A stretch of 64,000 nucleotides of DNA, from the NCBI RefSeq assembly GCF_034313965.1, contig NZ_JAVIWQ010000002.1:2108001-2172000 (forward strand), read 5' to 3'. The stretch is from Herbaspirillum sp. RTI4. Its GTDB lineage: Bacteria; Pseudomonadota; Gammaproteobacteria; Burkholderiales; Burkholderiaceae_D. Under the pieces are notes generated by a model. That model did no database searches and had not been told where the DNA came from. It worked only from the letters and a program-made list of their open reading frames with translations. Position numbers and translations under genes: made by a program. Positions 47,755 through 59,773 of the stretch are shown here, one piece after another. Within the stretch, counting starts at the first letter, position 1. The number at the start of each line of letters is the position of its first letter.

Positions 47755-49101
47755 ATGGCAGACATTAAAAAAATCGACAAAATCGTGGGCGTGAAAGGAA
47801 TGAATGACATCCTGCCCAGCGACGCCCCAATGTGGGAACTCTTTGAAAATACCGTGCAGACAGTATTGAAAAGCTATGGCTTTCAACAGATCCGCACGCC
47901 TATAGTCGAGCCGACTGCTTTGTTCGCACGCGGCCTCGGTGAAGTGACCGATATCGTTGAAAAGGAAATGTATTCCTTCACCGATTCAATGAATGGCGAC
48001 GCTCTCACTCTGCGCCCCGAGTGCACCGCGAGTATCGTGCGCGCCGCTATCGAACATAATTTGACCTATGACGGCCCGAAACGGCTGTGGTATAGCGGCC
48101 CGATGTTTCGTCATGAACGGCCGCAACGCGGACGCTACCGGCAGTTTCACCAGATCGGTGCCGAAGCGCTGGGTTTTACCGGTCCGGATATTGATGCCGA
48201 ACTCATCATGCTTTGCTTGCGCCTGTGGGACGACCTCGGTCTGACCGACGTCAAACTGCAACTCAACTCGATTGGTGACGCAGCCGAGCGCAGCCAGCAC
48301 CGCATTGATCTGATTGCCTATTTCGAACAGCATCAGGATTTGCTCGATACCGATGCGCAGCGGCGACTACATTCGAACCCGCTGCGGATTCTCGATACTA
48401 AAAATCCCGCGATGCAAGAGATGGTGGACGCTGCGCCCAAACTGCTCGATTACCTTGGTGCGGAGTCGCGCGCGCATTTCGACGGCGTGCAAAAAATTCT
48501 GAATCACAACAATGTGCCGTTCACTATCAACCCTCGTCTGGTGCGCGGCATGGATTACTACAACCGCACCGTATTCGAATGGGTGACTGACCAGCTGGGT
48601 TCGCAAGGCACGATTTGTGGTGGTGGTCGTTACGATCCATTGATCGAAACCTTTGGCGGAAAACCCACTCCGGCCTGCGGTTTTGCCATGGGAGTGGAGC
48701 GCGTTCTTGAACTGATGAAAGCCAATGGCGAGCAGCATCAGCCCAATCAGTGCGACGTCTACCTGGTTCATCAAGGAGAGGCTGCGCAGTTGCAGGCATT
48801 TGTATTATCAGAAAGATTGCGCAATGCAGGGCTGGATGTTGTGCTACATTGCGCAGCGTCAAACGCAGGCGGCGGCTTCAAGGCCCAGATGAAAAAAGCG
48901 GATACGAGCGGCGCAGCGTTTGCCGTCATACTAGGCGAAGACGAAATTGCCGCAAACACCGCCACCATTAAGCATCTGCGCGACGGTGACGGGCAACAAT
49001 CCACGGTCGCATTTGATGCGGTACCGGATTTCCTGGTGGACGAAATCGTTGGCGCCAGCGGCGGCGATGAACACGTGCACGATGCCCACTGCCATCACTA
49101 A
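47755..49101 (+). CDS. hisS: Histidyl-tRNA synthetase
   Basis: This is a class II synthetase of 448 residues. [15 protein letters not shown] begins the catalytic domain, and motif 2 is [19 protein letters not shown]. The histidine-specific [14 protein letters not shown] segment and motif 3 [12 protein letters not shown] are present. The C-terminal anticodon-binding domain (about 340-430) is complete and is followed by a His/Asp-rich tail. Confidence 0.97.
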   Translation: MADIKKIDKIVGVKGMNDILPSDAPMWELFENTVQTVLKSYGFQQIRTPIVEPTALFARGLGEVTDIVEKEMYSFTDSMNGDALTLRPECTASIVRAAIEHNLTYDGPKRLWYSGPMFRHERPQRGRYRQFHQIGAEALGFTGPDIDAELIMLCLRLWDDLGLTDVKLQLNSIGDAAERSQHRIDLIAYFEQHQDLLDTDAQRRLHSNPLRILDTKNPAMQEMVDAAPKLLDYLGAESRAHFDGVQKILNHNNVPFTINPRLVRGMDYYNRTVFEWVTDQLGSQGTICGGGRYDPLIETFGGKPTPACGFAMGVERVLELMKANGEQHQPNQCDVYLVHQGEAAQLQAFVLSERLRNAGLDVVLHCAASNAGGGFKAQMKKADTSGAAFAVILGEDEIAANTATIKHLRDGDGQQSTVAFDAVPDFLVDEIVGASGGDEHVHDAHCHH

Positions 49102-49177
49102 TCATTAGTGTGTTTTACCCGACGACTTACCCGATAAATACAGATAGATGATCCTTCGTGATCAGGACGATACCAAA

Positions 49178-49828
49178 ATGGCATTTGATTTAGACGAACA
49201 AGAGCAATTGGCATCCATCAAGGATTGGTGGCGGCGTTTTGGCAATGCGCTTACCTGGCTGCTCATCGTTGCGCTGGTGGCGTACGCCTCATGGAGCGGC
49301 TGGAATTATTATCAGCGCGGCCAGTCACGACAGGCATCGCAGTTGTATGAGGAGCAGCAAAAAGCCGTTGCGGCCAAAGACAATGTCAAAGTGCAGCGTG
49401 CTGCTGGCGATATGGAAGAAAAATTCAGCGGTACTTCCTATGCGCAAATGAGTGCATTGGTGGCAGCCAAGTCGGCTTTCGATGCCAACGATGCGGCAGG
49501 AGCCAAAAAGCAACTGCAATGGACGATCGACCATGCCCGTGATTCCGAGTACAAGGCGATTGCTGCTGTGCGTCTGGCGGGGGTTCTGCTGGACGAGAAG
49601 GCGTACGACGAGGGTCTGAAAGTGCTGTCGGGAGATTTTCCGAAGCAGTTCGCTGGTATTGTCTCCGATCGCAAGGGGGACTTGCTTGCGGCGCAAAACA
49701 AAAATGATGCTGCCCGTACAGAGTACCAATCGGCTCTTGATCACACCGAGCAAAAAGACCCTGCTCGGCAATTGATACAACTGAAACTGGATGCGGTTGG
49801 CGGTGCTACGGCGAAGTCTGCAGCTTAA
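49178..49828 (+). CDS. YfgM-like TPR membrane protein
   Basis: From the ATG at 49178 this protein has 216 residues. MAFDLDEQEQLASIKDWWRRFGNAL begins as in the YfgM family. One membrane helix follows (about 25-45), then TPR-like helices in the periplasm (about 50-205). In E. coli YfgM pairs with PpiD and periplasmic chaperones and is encoded just before bamB, as here. A start 30 bases earlier (ATG 49148) is less likely. Confidence 0.87.
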   Translation: MAFDLDEQEQLASIKDWWRRFGNALTWLLIVALVAYASWSGWNYYQRGQSRQASQLYEEQQKAVAAKDNVKVQRAAGDMEEKFSGTSYAQMSALVAAKSAFDANDAAGAKKQLQWTIDHARDSEYKAIAAVRLAGVLLDEKAYDEGLKVLSGDFPKQFAGIVSDRKGDLLAAQNKNDAARTEYQSALDHTEQKDPARQLIQLKLDAVGGATAKSAA

Positions 49829-49881
49829 TCAAGACCGGACGATCGGCTGCGGTGGAATACCGGGGCAATAAAGGGAATCTC

Positions 49882-51054
49882 ATGCGTAATACAGTTAAAA
49901 AAGCAGCAAAATTTTCTGCGACAGGGATGATGTTGACGGCAGTGGTAATGCTGTCGGGCTGTTCCTTGTACTCATCTCTGTTTGCTGGAAAAAAAGAATC
50001 AAACCCGCCTACGCCGCTGACCGACTTTAAATCGACGGAAACGCTCAAGACGGTGTGGAGTCGCAGCGTCGGAAAGTCTGATAGTTTTGTTTTTTCTCCG
50101 GCATTTGCCGCTGGCAGCATTTATGCAGCAGCCGCTAACGGGAACGTAGTGCGGCTCGATGTGGCAACAGGCGCGGAAGTGTGGCGTATCAATGCGGGCA
50201 TGTCATTGACTGCCGGGGTTGGCAGCGATGGTAATACAACGGTAGTCGTGGGTGAAAAGGGCGTTGTTCTGGCGTTTGATTCCAATGGCAAGGAACGCTG
50301 GAGAGCACAGGGGCCTAGCGTTGTTCTTTCGGCTCCGGCAGTTGGCCAGGAGCTGGTCGTTGTACGCAGTATGGATAATCACATTACTGCTTACGATGCG
50401 AGCACAGGTGAGCGACGCTGGAGTGCCGTACGTGCTGCTCCTGCGCTGACTTTGCGCACTGCGCCCGGCATTGCCATGGCGGCACAAACTGCTTTCGTCG
50501 CCTTGCCTGGAGGCAAGCTGAGCGCATTGGCATTGAACAACGGTGGTGCGCGCTGGGAAATTCCGGTTGGCGACCCACGCGGAACTACCGAACTGGAGCG
50601 TATTTCCGATGTGTCAGGAATGCCTGCGCTGATCGGACGAGATATTTGCGCCGTGGCCTATCAAGGTCGTATTGGTTGTTTCGATGTTGCCAATGGGGCG
50701 CTACGCTGGATCAAAGATTTTTCCAGTGATGTGGGTCTCGGGATTGACGAGCGCTTTGTTTTCGCGGCGGATGAAAAAGGCGCTGTAGTCGAGTTTGCGC
50801 GTGATACCGGCGCCGCATTATGGCGCAATAACAAGCTGGCTTATCGGCAGCTGTCTGCTCCGGTTTCCTTCCGTAATACAGTAGCTGTCGGCGATTATCA
50901 GGGGTATGTGCATTTCCTGTCGCGCGAAGACGGTGCTTTTGCTGCCAGAACAGCAACTGATGGCAGTGCAATTGTGGCCAATCCGGTCGCAGCCGACAAT
51001 ATTGTCGTTTTTCAAACTCAAGCAGGAACCGTGGTTGCCTTGGCAGTCCAGTAA
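49882..51054 (+). CDS. bamB: Outer membrane assembly lipoprotein BamB
   Basis: BamB is a beta-propeller lipoprotein of the BAM complex. From the ATG at 49882 it has 390 residues. The lipobox is LSGC (Cys27). WD/PQQ-like propeller repeats follow (GSIYAAAANGNVVRLDVATGAEVWR, ITAYDASTGERRW, GRIGCFDVANGALRW). Position between yfgM and der is conserved in beta- and gammaproteobacteria. Confidence 0.95.
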   Translation: MRNTVKKAAKFSATGMMLTAVVMLSGCSLYSSLFAGKKESNPPTPLTDFKSTETLKTVWSRSVGKSDSFVFSPAFAAGSIYAAAANGNVVRLDVATGAEVWRINAGMSLTAGVGSDGNTTVVVGEKGVVLAFDSNGKERWRAQGPSVVLSAPAVGQELVVVRSMDNHITAYDASTGERRWSAVRAAPALTLRTAPGIAMAAQTAFVALPGGKLSALALNNGGARWEIPVGDPRGTTELERISDVSGMPALIGRDICAVAYQGRIGCFDVANGALRWIKDFSSDVGLGIDERFVFAADEKGAVVEFARDTGAALWRNNKLAYRQLSAPVSFRNTVAVGDYQGYVHFLSREDGAFAARTATDGSAIVANPVAADNIVVFQTQAGTVVALAVQ

Positions 51055-51060
51055 AAAAAA

Positions 51061-52401
51061 ATGAAGCCGGTAATCGCCTTGGTAGGTCGTCCTAATGTCG
51101 GTAAATCGACGCTGTTCAATCGGCTCACTCGCTCACGCGATGCGCTGGTTGCCGATATGCCTGGTTTGACACGTGATCGTCATTACGGTGAAGGTCGTGT
51201 AGGAGAGGTGCCGTTTTTGGTCATTGATACCGGTGGTTTCGAGCCGGTTGCCAAAGAAGGCATCATGTATGAAATGGCTAAGCAGACCAAGCAGGCAGTG
51301 GTTGAGGCTGATGTGGTGGTGTTTATTGTCGATGGCCGACAAGGTCTAACGCCTCACGATAAAACCATTACTGATTTCCTGCGGAAATCGGGACGCTCCG
51401 TCATGTTGGTGGTGAATAAAGCTGAGGGCATGAGATATACGGCTGTAACAGCTGATTTCTATGAGCTCGGTATGGGTGACCCCTATGTTATTTCTGCTGC
51501 GCATGGCGATGGAGTTGTCGATTTAGTCGAAGAGGCGCTGAAGGTGGCTTTTTCGCAGCGCACGGATACCGAGGAAGCCGTTAAGACTGATTCCGGTATC
51601 AAAATCGCCATCGTAGGGCGGCCAAATGTGGGTAAGTCGACCTTGGTCAATACCTTGCTTGGTGAAGAGCGTGTGATCGCATTCGACATGCCCGGAACGA
51701 CTCGCGATTCGATTGAAATTGCCTTCGAGCGAGAGGGTAAAAAATACACCTTGATCGATACTGCGGGTATCAGGCGCCGTGGCAAGGTATTTGAAGCAAT
51801 CGAAAAATTCTCAGTGGTCAAGACACTGCAATCTATTTCTGAGGCGAATGTCGTCGTCCTGTTATTGGATGCGCAGCAGGATATTTCTGAGCAGGATGCG
51901 CACATTGCCGGATTTATTCTCGAAAGTGGGCGTGCACTGGTCGTTGCCGTCAATAAGTGGGATGGCTTGCAAAGTGAGCAACGCGATCTGGTCAAGGTAG
52001 ACATGGATCGCAAACTGAGTTTTCTTTCGTTTGCGAAAACCCATTTCATTTCGGCATTGAAATCAACGGGTATTGCGCCGTTGATGAAGTCAATCAATTC
52101 TGCGTATGAAGCCGCTACGGCTAATCTGACTACGCCTAAATTGACACGCGCATTGATTGAGGCTGTAGAGCATCAGCAACCGCGCCGGAAGGGCTCTATC
52201 AGGCCTAAATTGCGCTATGCCCATCAAGGTGGACAGAATCCACCGATTGTTGTGATTCACGGCAACGCATTAGAGTCGATAGAAGATAACTACAAAAGAT
52301 ATCTTGAAAAACACTTCCGTGAAACTTTTTCGCTTGTGGGTACTCCATTACGTATCGAGTTTAGATCCAGTAAAAATCCATTTTCGCGCCAGGAAAAATA
52401 A
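51061..52401 (+). CDS. der: Ribosome assembly GTPase Der
   Basis: Der (EngA) has two tandem GTPase domains and takes part in 50S maturation. The 446-residue protein shows both P-loops ([12 protein letters not shown] at 8-19, [12 protein letters not shown] near 185). It has DxxG motifs ([17 protein letters not shown]), NKAEG and NKWDG, and a C-terminal KH-like domain. It follows bamB by 6 bases. Confidence 0.97.
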   Translation: MKPVIALVGRPNVGKSTLFNRLTRSRDALVADMPGLTRDRHYGEGRVGEVPFLVIDTGGFEPVAKEGIMYEMAKQTKQAVVEADVVVFIVDGRQGLTPHDKTITDFLRKSGRSVMLVVNKAEGMRYTAVTADFYELGMGDPYVISAAHGDGVVDLVEEALKVAFSQRTDTEEAVKTDSGIKIAIVGRPNVGKSTLVNTLLGEERVIAFDMPGTTRDSIEIAFEREGKKYTLIDTAGIRRRGKVFEAIEKFSVVKTLQSISEANVVVLLLDAQQDISEQDAHIAGFILESGRALVVAVNKWDGLQSEQRDLVKVDMDRKLSFLSFAKTHFISALKSTGIAPLMKSINSAYEAATANLTTPKLTRALIEAVEHQQPRRKGSIRPKLRYAHQGGQNPPIVVIHGNALESIEDNYKRYLEKHFRETFSLVGTPLRIEFRSSKNPFSRQEK

Positions 52402-52544
52402 ATTTAATTTTCAGTGTGATATTTATTTTTTACTGGTTAATCTCGGTGCATTTTTCATTAGATGCTAGTCATTATCCCAGTAGCACTTGATTTTTCATAA
52501 AGTGCCTCCAAATCTTCAGTTCACAACAACATAGTGGAGCAGTC

Positions 52545-52787
52545 ATGAGCAACAACAAAGGGCAATTGTTACAAGACCCATTTCTCAACGCCTTGAGGAA
52601 AGAACACGTACCCGTTTCGATTTACCTCGTTAATGGTATTAAATTACAAGGTCATGTTGAGTCGTTTGATCAGTATGTGGTATTGCTGCGCAACACCGTT
52701 ACCCAAATGGTTTACAAGCACGCTATTTCAACCGTAGTTCCTGCTCGTGCAGTTACTCTCAATTTAGATACCCCGGAAGCTGAGTAA
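52545..52787 (+). CDS. hfq: RNA chaperone Hfq
   Basis: Hfq is a hexameric Sm-like protein that pairs small RNAs with mRNAs. The 80 residues start [19 protein letters not shown] and contain both Sm motifs, including [12 protein letters not shown]. The C-terminal tail is short. TGGAGCAG precedes the ATG. It is separated from der by 143 bases that should hold its promoter. Its presence makes small-RNA control of leaders such as that of flhDC plausible. Confidence 0.98.
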   Translation: MSNNKGQLLQDPFLNALRKEHVPVSIYLVNGIKLQGHVESFDQYVVLLRNTVTQMVYKHAISTVVPARAVTLNLDTPEAE

Positions 52788-52889
52788 TCAGGTCAATGGT
52801 ATTTTCCCCTACTGGCGCATCCGCCATTGTCTCCCCGATTGGTCGACAATTTAGCCGTGATGTGTCCAGTAATATTTCCGTTTATTAAG

Positions 52890-54014
52890 ATGCGCGCTGC
52901 ACTGGTAGGACTAGATTTTGGCAAGGGTGATTTTGCCGCTAGTCTGGATGAGTTATTCCTGCTTGCTCAGTCCGCTGGCGCCCAACCCGTGACGACCATT
53001 ACGGGTAAGCGCTCAAGTCCTGATGCGGCTTTGTTTGTGGGTTCCGGTAAGGCTCAAGAGGTCGCCGATGCGGTTGTTGAGCTTGGCCTCGATATCGTGA
53101 TTTTCAATCATGCTTTGTCGCCGGCGCAACAACGCAATCTTGAGCGCGTACTCAATATTCGTGTTCTTGATCGTACTAGCCTGATCCTGGATATTTTTGC
53201 CCAGCGAGCCCAGAGTCACGAGGGTAAAGTTCAGGTTGAGCTTGCTCAGTTACAACACTTGTCGACCCGATTGATTCGTGGTTGGACCCATCTGGAGCGG
53301 CAAAAAGGCGGTATTGGTTTGCGTGGGCCGGGAGAAACACAGCTGGAAACTGACCGGCGACTGATTGGCGAACGAGTTAAGGCTTTGCGCGCACTGCAAG
53401 AAAAATTGCGTCGCCAGCATGCTACTCAGCGCCGTGCTCGTGGTCGCAGCGCAGCTTTTTCTGTGTCTCTGGTCGGGTACACCAATGCGGGGAAATCCAC
53501 AGTCTTTAATGCGCTGGCTAAAGCCGGCGTTTACGCTGCGGATCAATTGTTTGCAACTTTAGACACGACTTCCCGTCGGGTCTATCTGGGGGAGGCTGGT
53601 CACGTCGTCATGTCGGATACGGTCGGTTTCATCAGGGAGCTCCCGCATCAGCTAGTCGCCGCTTTTCGAGCGACGCTGGAAGAAACTATTCATGCCGATC
53701 TGTTGTTGCATGTGGTCGATGCGGCCAGCCCGGTTCGAATGGAGCAGATTGAGCAGGTCAATCTGGTACTCAAGGAAATCGGGGCAGATCATATTCCTCA
53801 GATTTTAGTTTGGAACAAGATTGATGCGGCAGGTTTGGAGCCGGGGATTGAAAGAGATGAATATGATAGAATTCATCGGGTTTTCACTAGCGCAAAAACG
53901 GGTGCAGGTCTGGATTTTTTGCGATTTGCCGTTAGTGATGTGCTCAAGGCAAGGAACGTTCAAAGTGCGGCTCGCTCGTCGGCAGGCAATGTAGTAGAAA
54001 ATCTGTCCACCTGA
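52890..54014 (+). CDS. hflX: Ribosome-associated GTPase HflX
   Basis: HflX splits and rescues stalled ribosomes. From the ATG at 52890 there are 374 residues. In-frame starts at 52860 (ATG) and 52827 (TTG) exist, none with a good binding site. The N-terminal HflX domain has FNHALSPAQQRNLER and LDRTSLILDIFAQRA. The GPGETQLETDRR segment is followed by the G domain with P-loop GYTNAGKST, DTVGFI and NKID. The C-terminal domain of the E. coli protein is largely missing, as is common in betaproteobacteria. Confidence 0.94.
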   Translation: MRAALVGLDFGKGDFAASLDELFLLAQSAGAQPVTTITGKRSSPDAALFVGSGKAQEVADAVVELGLDIVIFNHALSPAQQRNLERVLNIRVLDRTSLILDIFAQRAQSHEGKVQVELAQLQHLSTRLIRGWTHLERQKGGIGLRGPGETQLETDRRLIGERVKALRALQEKLRRQHATQRRARGRSAAFSVSLVGYTNAGKSTVFNALAKAGVYAADQLFATLDTTSRRVYLGEAGHVVMSDTVGFIRELPHQLVAAFRATLEETIHADLLLHVVDAASPVRMEQIEQVNLVLKEIGADHIPQILVWNKIDAAGLEPGIERDEYDRIHRVFTSAKTGAGLDFLRFAVSDVLKARNVQSAARSSAGNVVENLST

Positions 54015-54154
54015 GCAGCCTTGCAGGCGGGCATTATAAGCATCGAAAACTGTAACAATTACTACAGATAAATAGTGCAAGGCCATAGTTTTAGCTATGG
54101 TAGTAAAGGCTCACATGAGCATTCCACCTATTTTCATTAAGCCGATTGCAACTA

Positions 54155-55441
54155 ATGCTTGTTACATTATTCAGAAAACTGGGTGTCAAATTCTCTTTGA
54201 ATGATCCTCAATGGGGACGCGGTTCAAAAGAGGATGGAAAACGTCCTGCTCCCAACAACGACAATCAACGTGACAATCAGCGTGCGGATGGCCCGCCTGA
54301 TCTTGATCAGTTGTGGCGCGATTTCAATCAGCGCTTGAGCCGGCTGCTGAGCGGGAAAAAAGGGGGCGGCGCACCCGATCAAGGTGATGGCTTTAATAAG
54401 CGCGACATGAAAAGCACAGGTATTGGTGTCGGCTTGATTGCAGCTGTTGTCGTCGTCTTGTGGTTGGCTAGTGGGTTCTTCATTGTGCAGGAAGGCCAGA
54501 CCGGTGTCGTCATGACCTTTGGCCGTTATAGCCACACAACATTGGCGGGCGTTAACTGGCGTTGGCCTGCACCGATTCAGTCACATGAAACAGTGAATGT
54601 CTCACAGGTGCGTACGGTTGAAATTGGTTATCGTGGCAGCACGAAAAATAAACAGCCGCGTGAATCTCTGATGCTGACCGATGATGAAAATATCATCGAT
54701 ATACAATTTGCCGTTCAATACACCCTCAAAAATGCCGCTGACTGGATTTTTAATAATCGTGGTCAGGAAGACATGGTTGGTCAAGTTGCGGAAACGTCGA
54801 TTCGAGAAATTGTCGGTAAAAGCAAGATGGATTTTGTTTTGTATGAAGGCCGTGAAAAAGTGGCGCTGGATGTGAGCCAATTGATGCAACAAATTCTTGA
54901 TCGCTACCGATCGGGTGTGCAAATCACCAATGTGACCATGCAAGGCGTACAGCCACCTGAGCAGGTGCAGGCAGCGTTTGATGATGCGGTGAAAGCAGGG
55001 CAGGATCGGGAGCGGCTGAAGAACGAAGGCCAGGCCTATGCTAACGACGTGATTCCCAAGGCGCGCGGAGCGGCTTCGCGTCTGATTGAGGAATCCGGAG
55101 CTTACCGTGCACGCGTGGTAGCCAACGCAGAGGGTGATGCATCTCGTTTTAAACAAGTGCTTACCGAATATCAAAAGGCTCCTGCCGTGACGAGAGACCG
55201 TATGTACTTGGAAACTATGCAGCAGATATTTGCGAACACAACGAAGGTTATGGTTGATGCTAAAAACGGCAGCAATATGCTTTATCTGCCACTCGATAAG
55301 CTGATGTCGCAAACTGCAGCAGAACCCGCTAAGTCAACGGTAACTTTACCAACGCCAGCGGCAGTGGGTGCTGCGGAGGTTGCCGTAGCCTATCCGGCAG
55401 ACTCTCGTGCCAGAGATACTCGCGATCGGGAGGTACGTTAA
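54155..55441 (+). CDS. hflK: FtsH modulator HflK
   Basis: HflK and HflC form a membrane complex that surrounds and regulates FtsH. From the ATG at 54155 the protein has 428 residues. FSLNDPQWGRGS is the family's N-terminal motif, followed by an acidic, Gln/Asn-rich and Gly-rich cytoplasmic segment. One membrane helix lies at about 90-108. The SPFH/band-7 domain follows (VQEGQTGVVMTFGRYSH onward). A hairpin CCATAG/CTATGG (54083-54100) lies upstream. The gene abuts hflC. Confidence 0.93.
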   Translation: MLVTLFRKLGVKFSLNDPQWGRGSKEDGKRPAPNNDNQRDNQRADGPPDLDQLWRDFNQRLSRLLSGKKGGGAPDQGDGFNKRDMKSTGIGVGLIAAVVVVLWLASGFFIVQEGQTGVVMTFGRYSHTTLAGVNWRWPAPIQSHETVNVSQVRTVEIGYRGSTKNKQPRESLMLTDDENIIDIQFAVQYTLKNAADWIFNNRGQEDMVGQVAETSIREIVGKSKMDFVLYEGREKVALDVSQLMQQILDRYRSGVQITNVTMQGVQPPEQVQAAFDDAVKAGQDRERLKNEGQAYANDVIPKARGAASRLIEESGAYRARVVANAEGDASRFKQVLTEYQKAPAVTRDRMYLETMQQIFANTTKVMVDAKNGSNMLYLPLDKLMSQTAAEPAKSTVTLPTPAAVGAAEVAVAYPADSRARDTRDREVR

Positions 55442-56335
55442 ATGAACCGACTTATCAGCGCCGTCGTTGCCATCATTATTGCTATCTGGTTATTGTCGTC
55501 TACCGTGTTCGTTGTGAATCAAAGGCAGTACGCCATTGTTTTTGCTCTAGGCGAAATTAAGCAAATAGTTAGCACTCCGGGCCTATATTTCAAACTGCCA
55601 CCGCCATTTCAGAACATCATTTATCTGGATAAGCGCATCCTGACTATCGATTCTCCGGATACTGACCGCTTCATTACTGCGGAAAAGAAAAATATCCTTG
55701 TGGACGCATTCGTCAAATGGCGTATTGTCGAGCCGCGGCTCTATTTCATCAGTTTTAATGGCGATGAGAAGAGAGCTCAGGATCGTATGTCGCAAATTGT
55801 TAAGGCTGCATTGAATGAGGAAATTACCAAGCGCACGGTGCGTGAAGTTATTTCTGGCGAACGCGGAAAAGTCATGAGTGCCTTGAAAGGCAAGGTTGCG
55901 GCTGAAGCCAAGCAAATCGGCGTTGAAATCGTTGATGTCCGTCTCAAACGTGTAGATTATGTAGACCAGATTAATAATTCGGTTTATGAGCGGATGAAAT
56001 CAGAACGCGTACGGGTTGCGAACGAACTGCGTTCCACTGGTTCGGCAGAATCAGAACAAATCCGTGCTGATGCTGACCGCCAACGTACAGTGATATTAGC
56101 GGAAGCCTATCGCGATGCAGAAAGCACGCGTGGTATTGGTGACGCAAAGGCCTCGCAAATTTATGCACAGGCCTTTGGTCAGAACCCGGAGTTCTACAAG
56201 TTCTACCGCAGCCTTGAAGCCTATCGCGCCAGCTTCAAAAATCGTTCTGATCTTATGGTTCTTGATCCGAGTTCCGAGTTCTTTAAGTACTTCAAGGGAT
56301 CAGGCACTGCGTCCGCTGGCAGTAGTAAAAAATAA
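55442..56335 (+). CDS. hflC: FtsH modulator HflC
   Basis: HflC is the partner of HflK, with 297 residues. An N-terminal signal anchor (about 3-22) is followed by the SPFH domain (VNQRQYAIVFALGEIKQIV). The C-terminal helix has EAYRDAESTRGIGDAKASQIYAQAF. The ATG directly follows the hflK stop. Confidence 0.95.
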   Translation: MNRLISAVVAIIIAIWLLSSTVFVVNQRQYAIVFALGEIKQIVSTPGLYFKLPPPFQNIIYLDKRILTIDSPDTDRFITAEKKNILVDAFVKWRIVEPRLYFISFNGDEKRAQDRMSQIVKAALNEEITKRTVREVISGERGKVMSALKGKVAAEAKQIGVEIVDVRLKRVDYVDQINNSVYERMKSERVRVANELRSTGSAESEQIRADADRQRTVILAEAYRDAESTRGIGDAKASQIYAQAFGQNPEFYKFYRSLEAYRASFKNRSDLMVLDPSSEFFKYFKGSGTASAGSSKK

Positions 56336-56410
56336 GAGAGCCTCGCGATCGGTACTTGTCGTTGCCGATGACGTAGCAGGCAGTTCTCACTTTTAGTCCC
56401 CCCCGGTAAG

Positions 56411-56452
56411 GCTGGCCCCTATTTGATTTAAGGGCTGGCCTCTTATTTTGCG
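56411..56452 (+). terminator. Possible terminator after hflC
   Basis: AGGC-TG-GCCC (from about 56408) can pair with GGGC-TG-GCCT (to about 56442) around an AT-rich loop, with a 2-base internal mismatch. TTATTTT follows. It lies in the 167-base spacer to hisZ, which contains no gene. Confidence 0.45.
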
Positions 56453-56502
56453 GAAAGCGCCAAAGCTGACCCTGACATTTTTTCCCTGTTTGATTTCATC
56501 TT

Positions 56503-57657
56503 ATGCCGAATTGGCTTTTGCCCGAAAATATTGCTGACGTCCTGCCGTCGGAAGCCCGCAAAATTGAAGAGTTACGGCGTGGCCTGCTGGATCACTTTCG
56601 CCTCTACGGTTATGAATTGGTCATGCCTCCTTTGCTCGAATACCTGGAGTCGCTGTTGACGGGGGCCGGGCAGGATACTGATTTGCGTACGTTTAAGTTG
56701 GTTGATCAGTTATCTGGCCGTACGATGGGTATTCGCGCCGATATGACGACCCAGGTTGCCAGAATCGACGCGCATTTGCTCAATCGGAATTCCGTGACTC
56801 GTTTGTGCTACGCAGGAAGCGTGCTGCAAACTCGTCCATCCGGGCTCTATGCCACCCGCGAACCTTTGCAGATCGGTGCAGAACTCTATGGCCATGCCGG
56901 GCTAGAGGCCGATGCCGAAATTCAGCAATTGGCGCTGGCTTCGCTGGCTTTAGCCGGTATCACTCAAGTGCGTCTGGATTTGTGTCATGTCGGAGTACTG
57001 CGGGCGCTAATCGCTGACGACTCCTTAGCTAGCAAAGACGAGGCACGACTGTTCGAATTGCTCCAGTCTAAGGATTTGCCAGAACTGGACGTCATCAGTG
57101 TTGCCTATGACGCTACAACACGTGCGGCACTATTGGCATTGCCGGGTCTCTACGGCGATCGCACTGTGTTGCAACGTGCGCGACAAATTCTGCCTGCTAA
57201 ACCGGGCATCACTCGAGCGCTCGATGAACTGGAGTCGCTGGTGCAACTCGCCGGGGGTGCTACTACCGTCACCGTCGACTTGGCCGATTTGCGCGGATAT
57301 CACTATCACAGCGGCGTCATGTTCGCCGCCTACGTGCCGGGTTTGCCGAACGCGGTAGTACGAGGCGGCCGTTACGACCATGTCGGCGAAGCTTTTGGCC
57401 GCGCGCGTCCGGCCACGGGCTTTTCAATGGACTTGCGGGAGCTGGCCAGATTGATGCCGGGAGCGGAGCGCAAACGCGCAATACGCGCACCTTGGGGCAT
57501 GCAAGCTGATTTGCTTGAAAAAATTGCCTTCTTGCGTGCCGCAGGTGAGACAGTCATTCAGACTTTACCCGGGCATGAGAACGATCAGGACGAATTCGAC
57601 TGTGACCGGGTGGTCGAGTGGAATAATAAAAATTGGATTATCAAACAGGTAGGTTGA
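56503..57657 (+). CDS. hisZ: ATP phosphoribosyltransferase regulatory subunit HisZ
   Basis: HisZ is a catalytically inactive paralogue of histidyl-tRNA synthetase that activates short-form HisG in histidine synthesis. The 384-residue protein shows the class II core ([66 protein letters not shown]) but lacks the anticodon-binding domain. The hflC-hisZ-purA order is conserved in betaproteobacteria. HisG itself is not in the window. Confidence 0.94.
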   Translation: MPNWLLPENIADVLPSEARKIEELRRGLLDHFRLYGYELVMPPLLEYLESLLTGAGQDTDLRTFKLVDQLSGRTMGIRADMTTQVARIDAHLLNRNSVTRLCYAGSVLQTRPSGLYATREPLQIGAELYGHAGLEADAEIQQLALASLALAGITQVRLDLCHVGVLRALIADDSLASKDEARLFELLQSKDLPELDVISVAYDATTRAALLALPGLYGDRTVLQRARQILPAKPGITRALDELESLVQLAGGATTVTVDLADLRGYHYHSGVMFAAYVPGLPNAVVRGGRYDHVGEAFGRARPATGFSMDLRELARLMPGAERKRAIRAPWGMQADLLEKIAFLRAAGETVIQTLPGHENDQDEFDCDRVVEWNNKNWIIKQVG

Positions 57658-58974
<1,317 letters not shown>

Positions 58975-59024
58975 TCACCGTATGCGGCGCACGGGTTGCG
59001 CTGCATAAGCCGGGCTCAAAAATA

Positions 59025-59564
59025 ATGAAAATCTCTGACGACAAAGATCTCTGGATCTCTTGGGAGCAATACCATCGCAGTATCGAGCAGTTGGCGCTGA
59101 AAGTGCACGCATCGGATTGGCGCTTCGACCAGGTACTTTGTTTGGCGCGTGGCGGCTTACGGCCGGGCGATGTATTTTCGCGTATTTTCGATGTGCCGCT
59201 GGCGATTCTGTCGACGAGTTCGTATCGCGAGTCTGCCGGAACCGTTCGAGGTGATCTCGACATTGCCAAATACATTACGATTACCAAAGGCAGCTTGGGT
59301 GGTCGCATTCTTTTGGTCGACGATCTGGTGGACTCCGGCGTGACTTTGCAGCGTGTGCAGACCCATCTGAAGGAACATTATCCGGCGGTGACGGAAGTCA
59401 AATCCGCAGTGATCTGGTGGAAAGCCTGCTCTGTGGTTGAGCCAGATTACTACGGTGAGCATTTGCCAACGAATCCCTGGATACACCAGCCGTTTGAAGA
59501 TTACGACGGCCTTGGTCCACATCAGCTTGCTGCCTGGATCAAAAAAGGGGAGTCGCCAGCCTGA
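59025..59564 (+). CDS. Phosphoribosyltransferase domain protein
   Basis: This 179-residue protein has the type I phosphoribosyltransferase fold. The PRPP motif ILLVDDLVDSGVT lies near 104-116 and VLCLARGGLRPGD is the N-terminal loop. Length and the C-terminal WIHQPFEDYD resemble xanthine or hypoxanthine phosphoribosyltransferase-like proteins. It lies 50 bases after purA, so a purine salvage role is a reasonable inference. The exact base is not readable. Confidence 0.85.
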   Translation: MKISDDKDLWISWEQYHRSIEQLALKVHASDWRFDQVLCLARGGLRPGDVFSRIFDVPLAILSTSSYRESAGTVRGDLDIAKYITITKGSLGGRILLVDDLVDSGVTLQRVQTHLKEHYPAVTEVKSAVIWWKACSVVEPDYYGEHLPTNPWIHQPFEDYDGLGPHQLAAWIKKGESPA

Positions 59565-59650
59565 CCGTGATTTTGTGCAAGATTTTTGCGTGGAGGGCCT
59601 GCTGCTGCAGGCTCTTTCTTTTATTGTGATTGTCAGATGCTCATAACGAA

Positions 59651-59681
59651 AAAGGCCGGTTGATCAAATCAACCGGCCTTT
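59651..59681. terminator. Bidirectional terminator next to tRNA-Leu copy 1
   Basis: A 14-bp perfect stem (59651-59664 with 59668-59681) and a 3-base loop. The A-run on the left gives a T-run for the minus-strand tRNA, and TTT on the right serves the plus strand. Confidence 0.85.
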
Positions 59682-59688
59682 CGTATTT

Positions 59689-59773
59689 TGGTGCCCACGG
59701 AGGGACTCGAACCCCCACACCCTAAGGCACATGGACCTGAACCATGCGCGTCTACCAATTCCGCCACGTGGGC
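59689..59773 (-). tRNA. tRNA-Leu (anticodon CAG)
   Basis: Read on the minus strand, the acceptor stem GCCCACG pairs with CGTGGGC, the discriminator is A and CCA is encoded (59691-59689). The anticodon loop TTCAGGT is closed by CATGG/CCATG, giving anticodon CAG. A long variable arm (TGCCTTAGGGTGTG region) and the T loop GTTCGAGTC identify a class II leucine tRNA of 85 bases. It reads CUG. Confidence 0.96.

Noticed and set aside
54083..54100. Hairpin CCATAG/CTATGG before hflK
   Set aside because: Only six base pairs without a T-run. Too weak to call a terminator or a regulatory element.
56397..56405. Poly-C run after hflC as a second phase-variable tract
   Set aside because: Only seven bases and not near a start codon. 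Shorter than typical slippage tracts.
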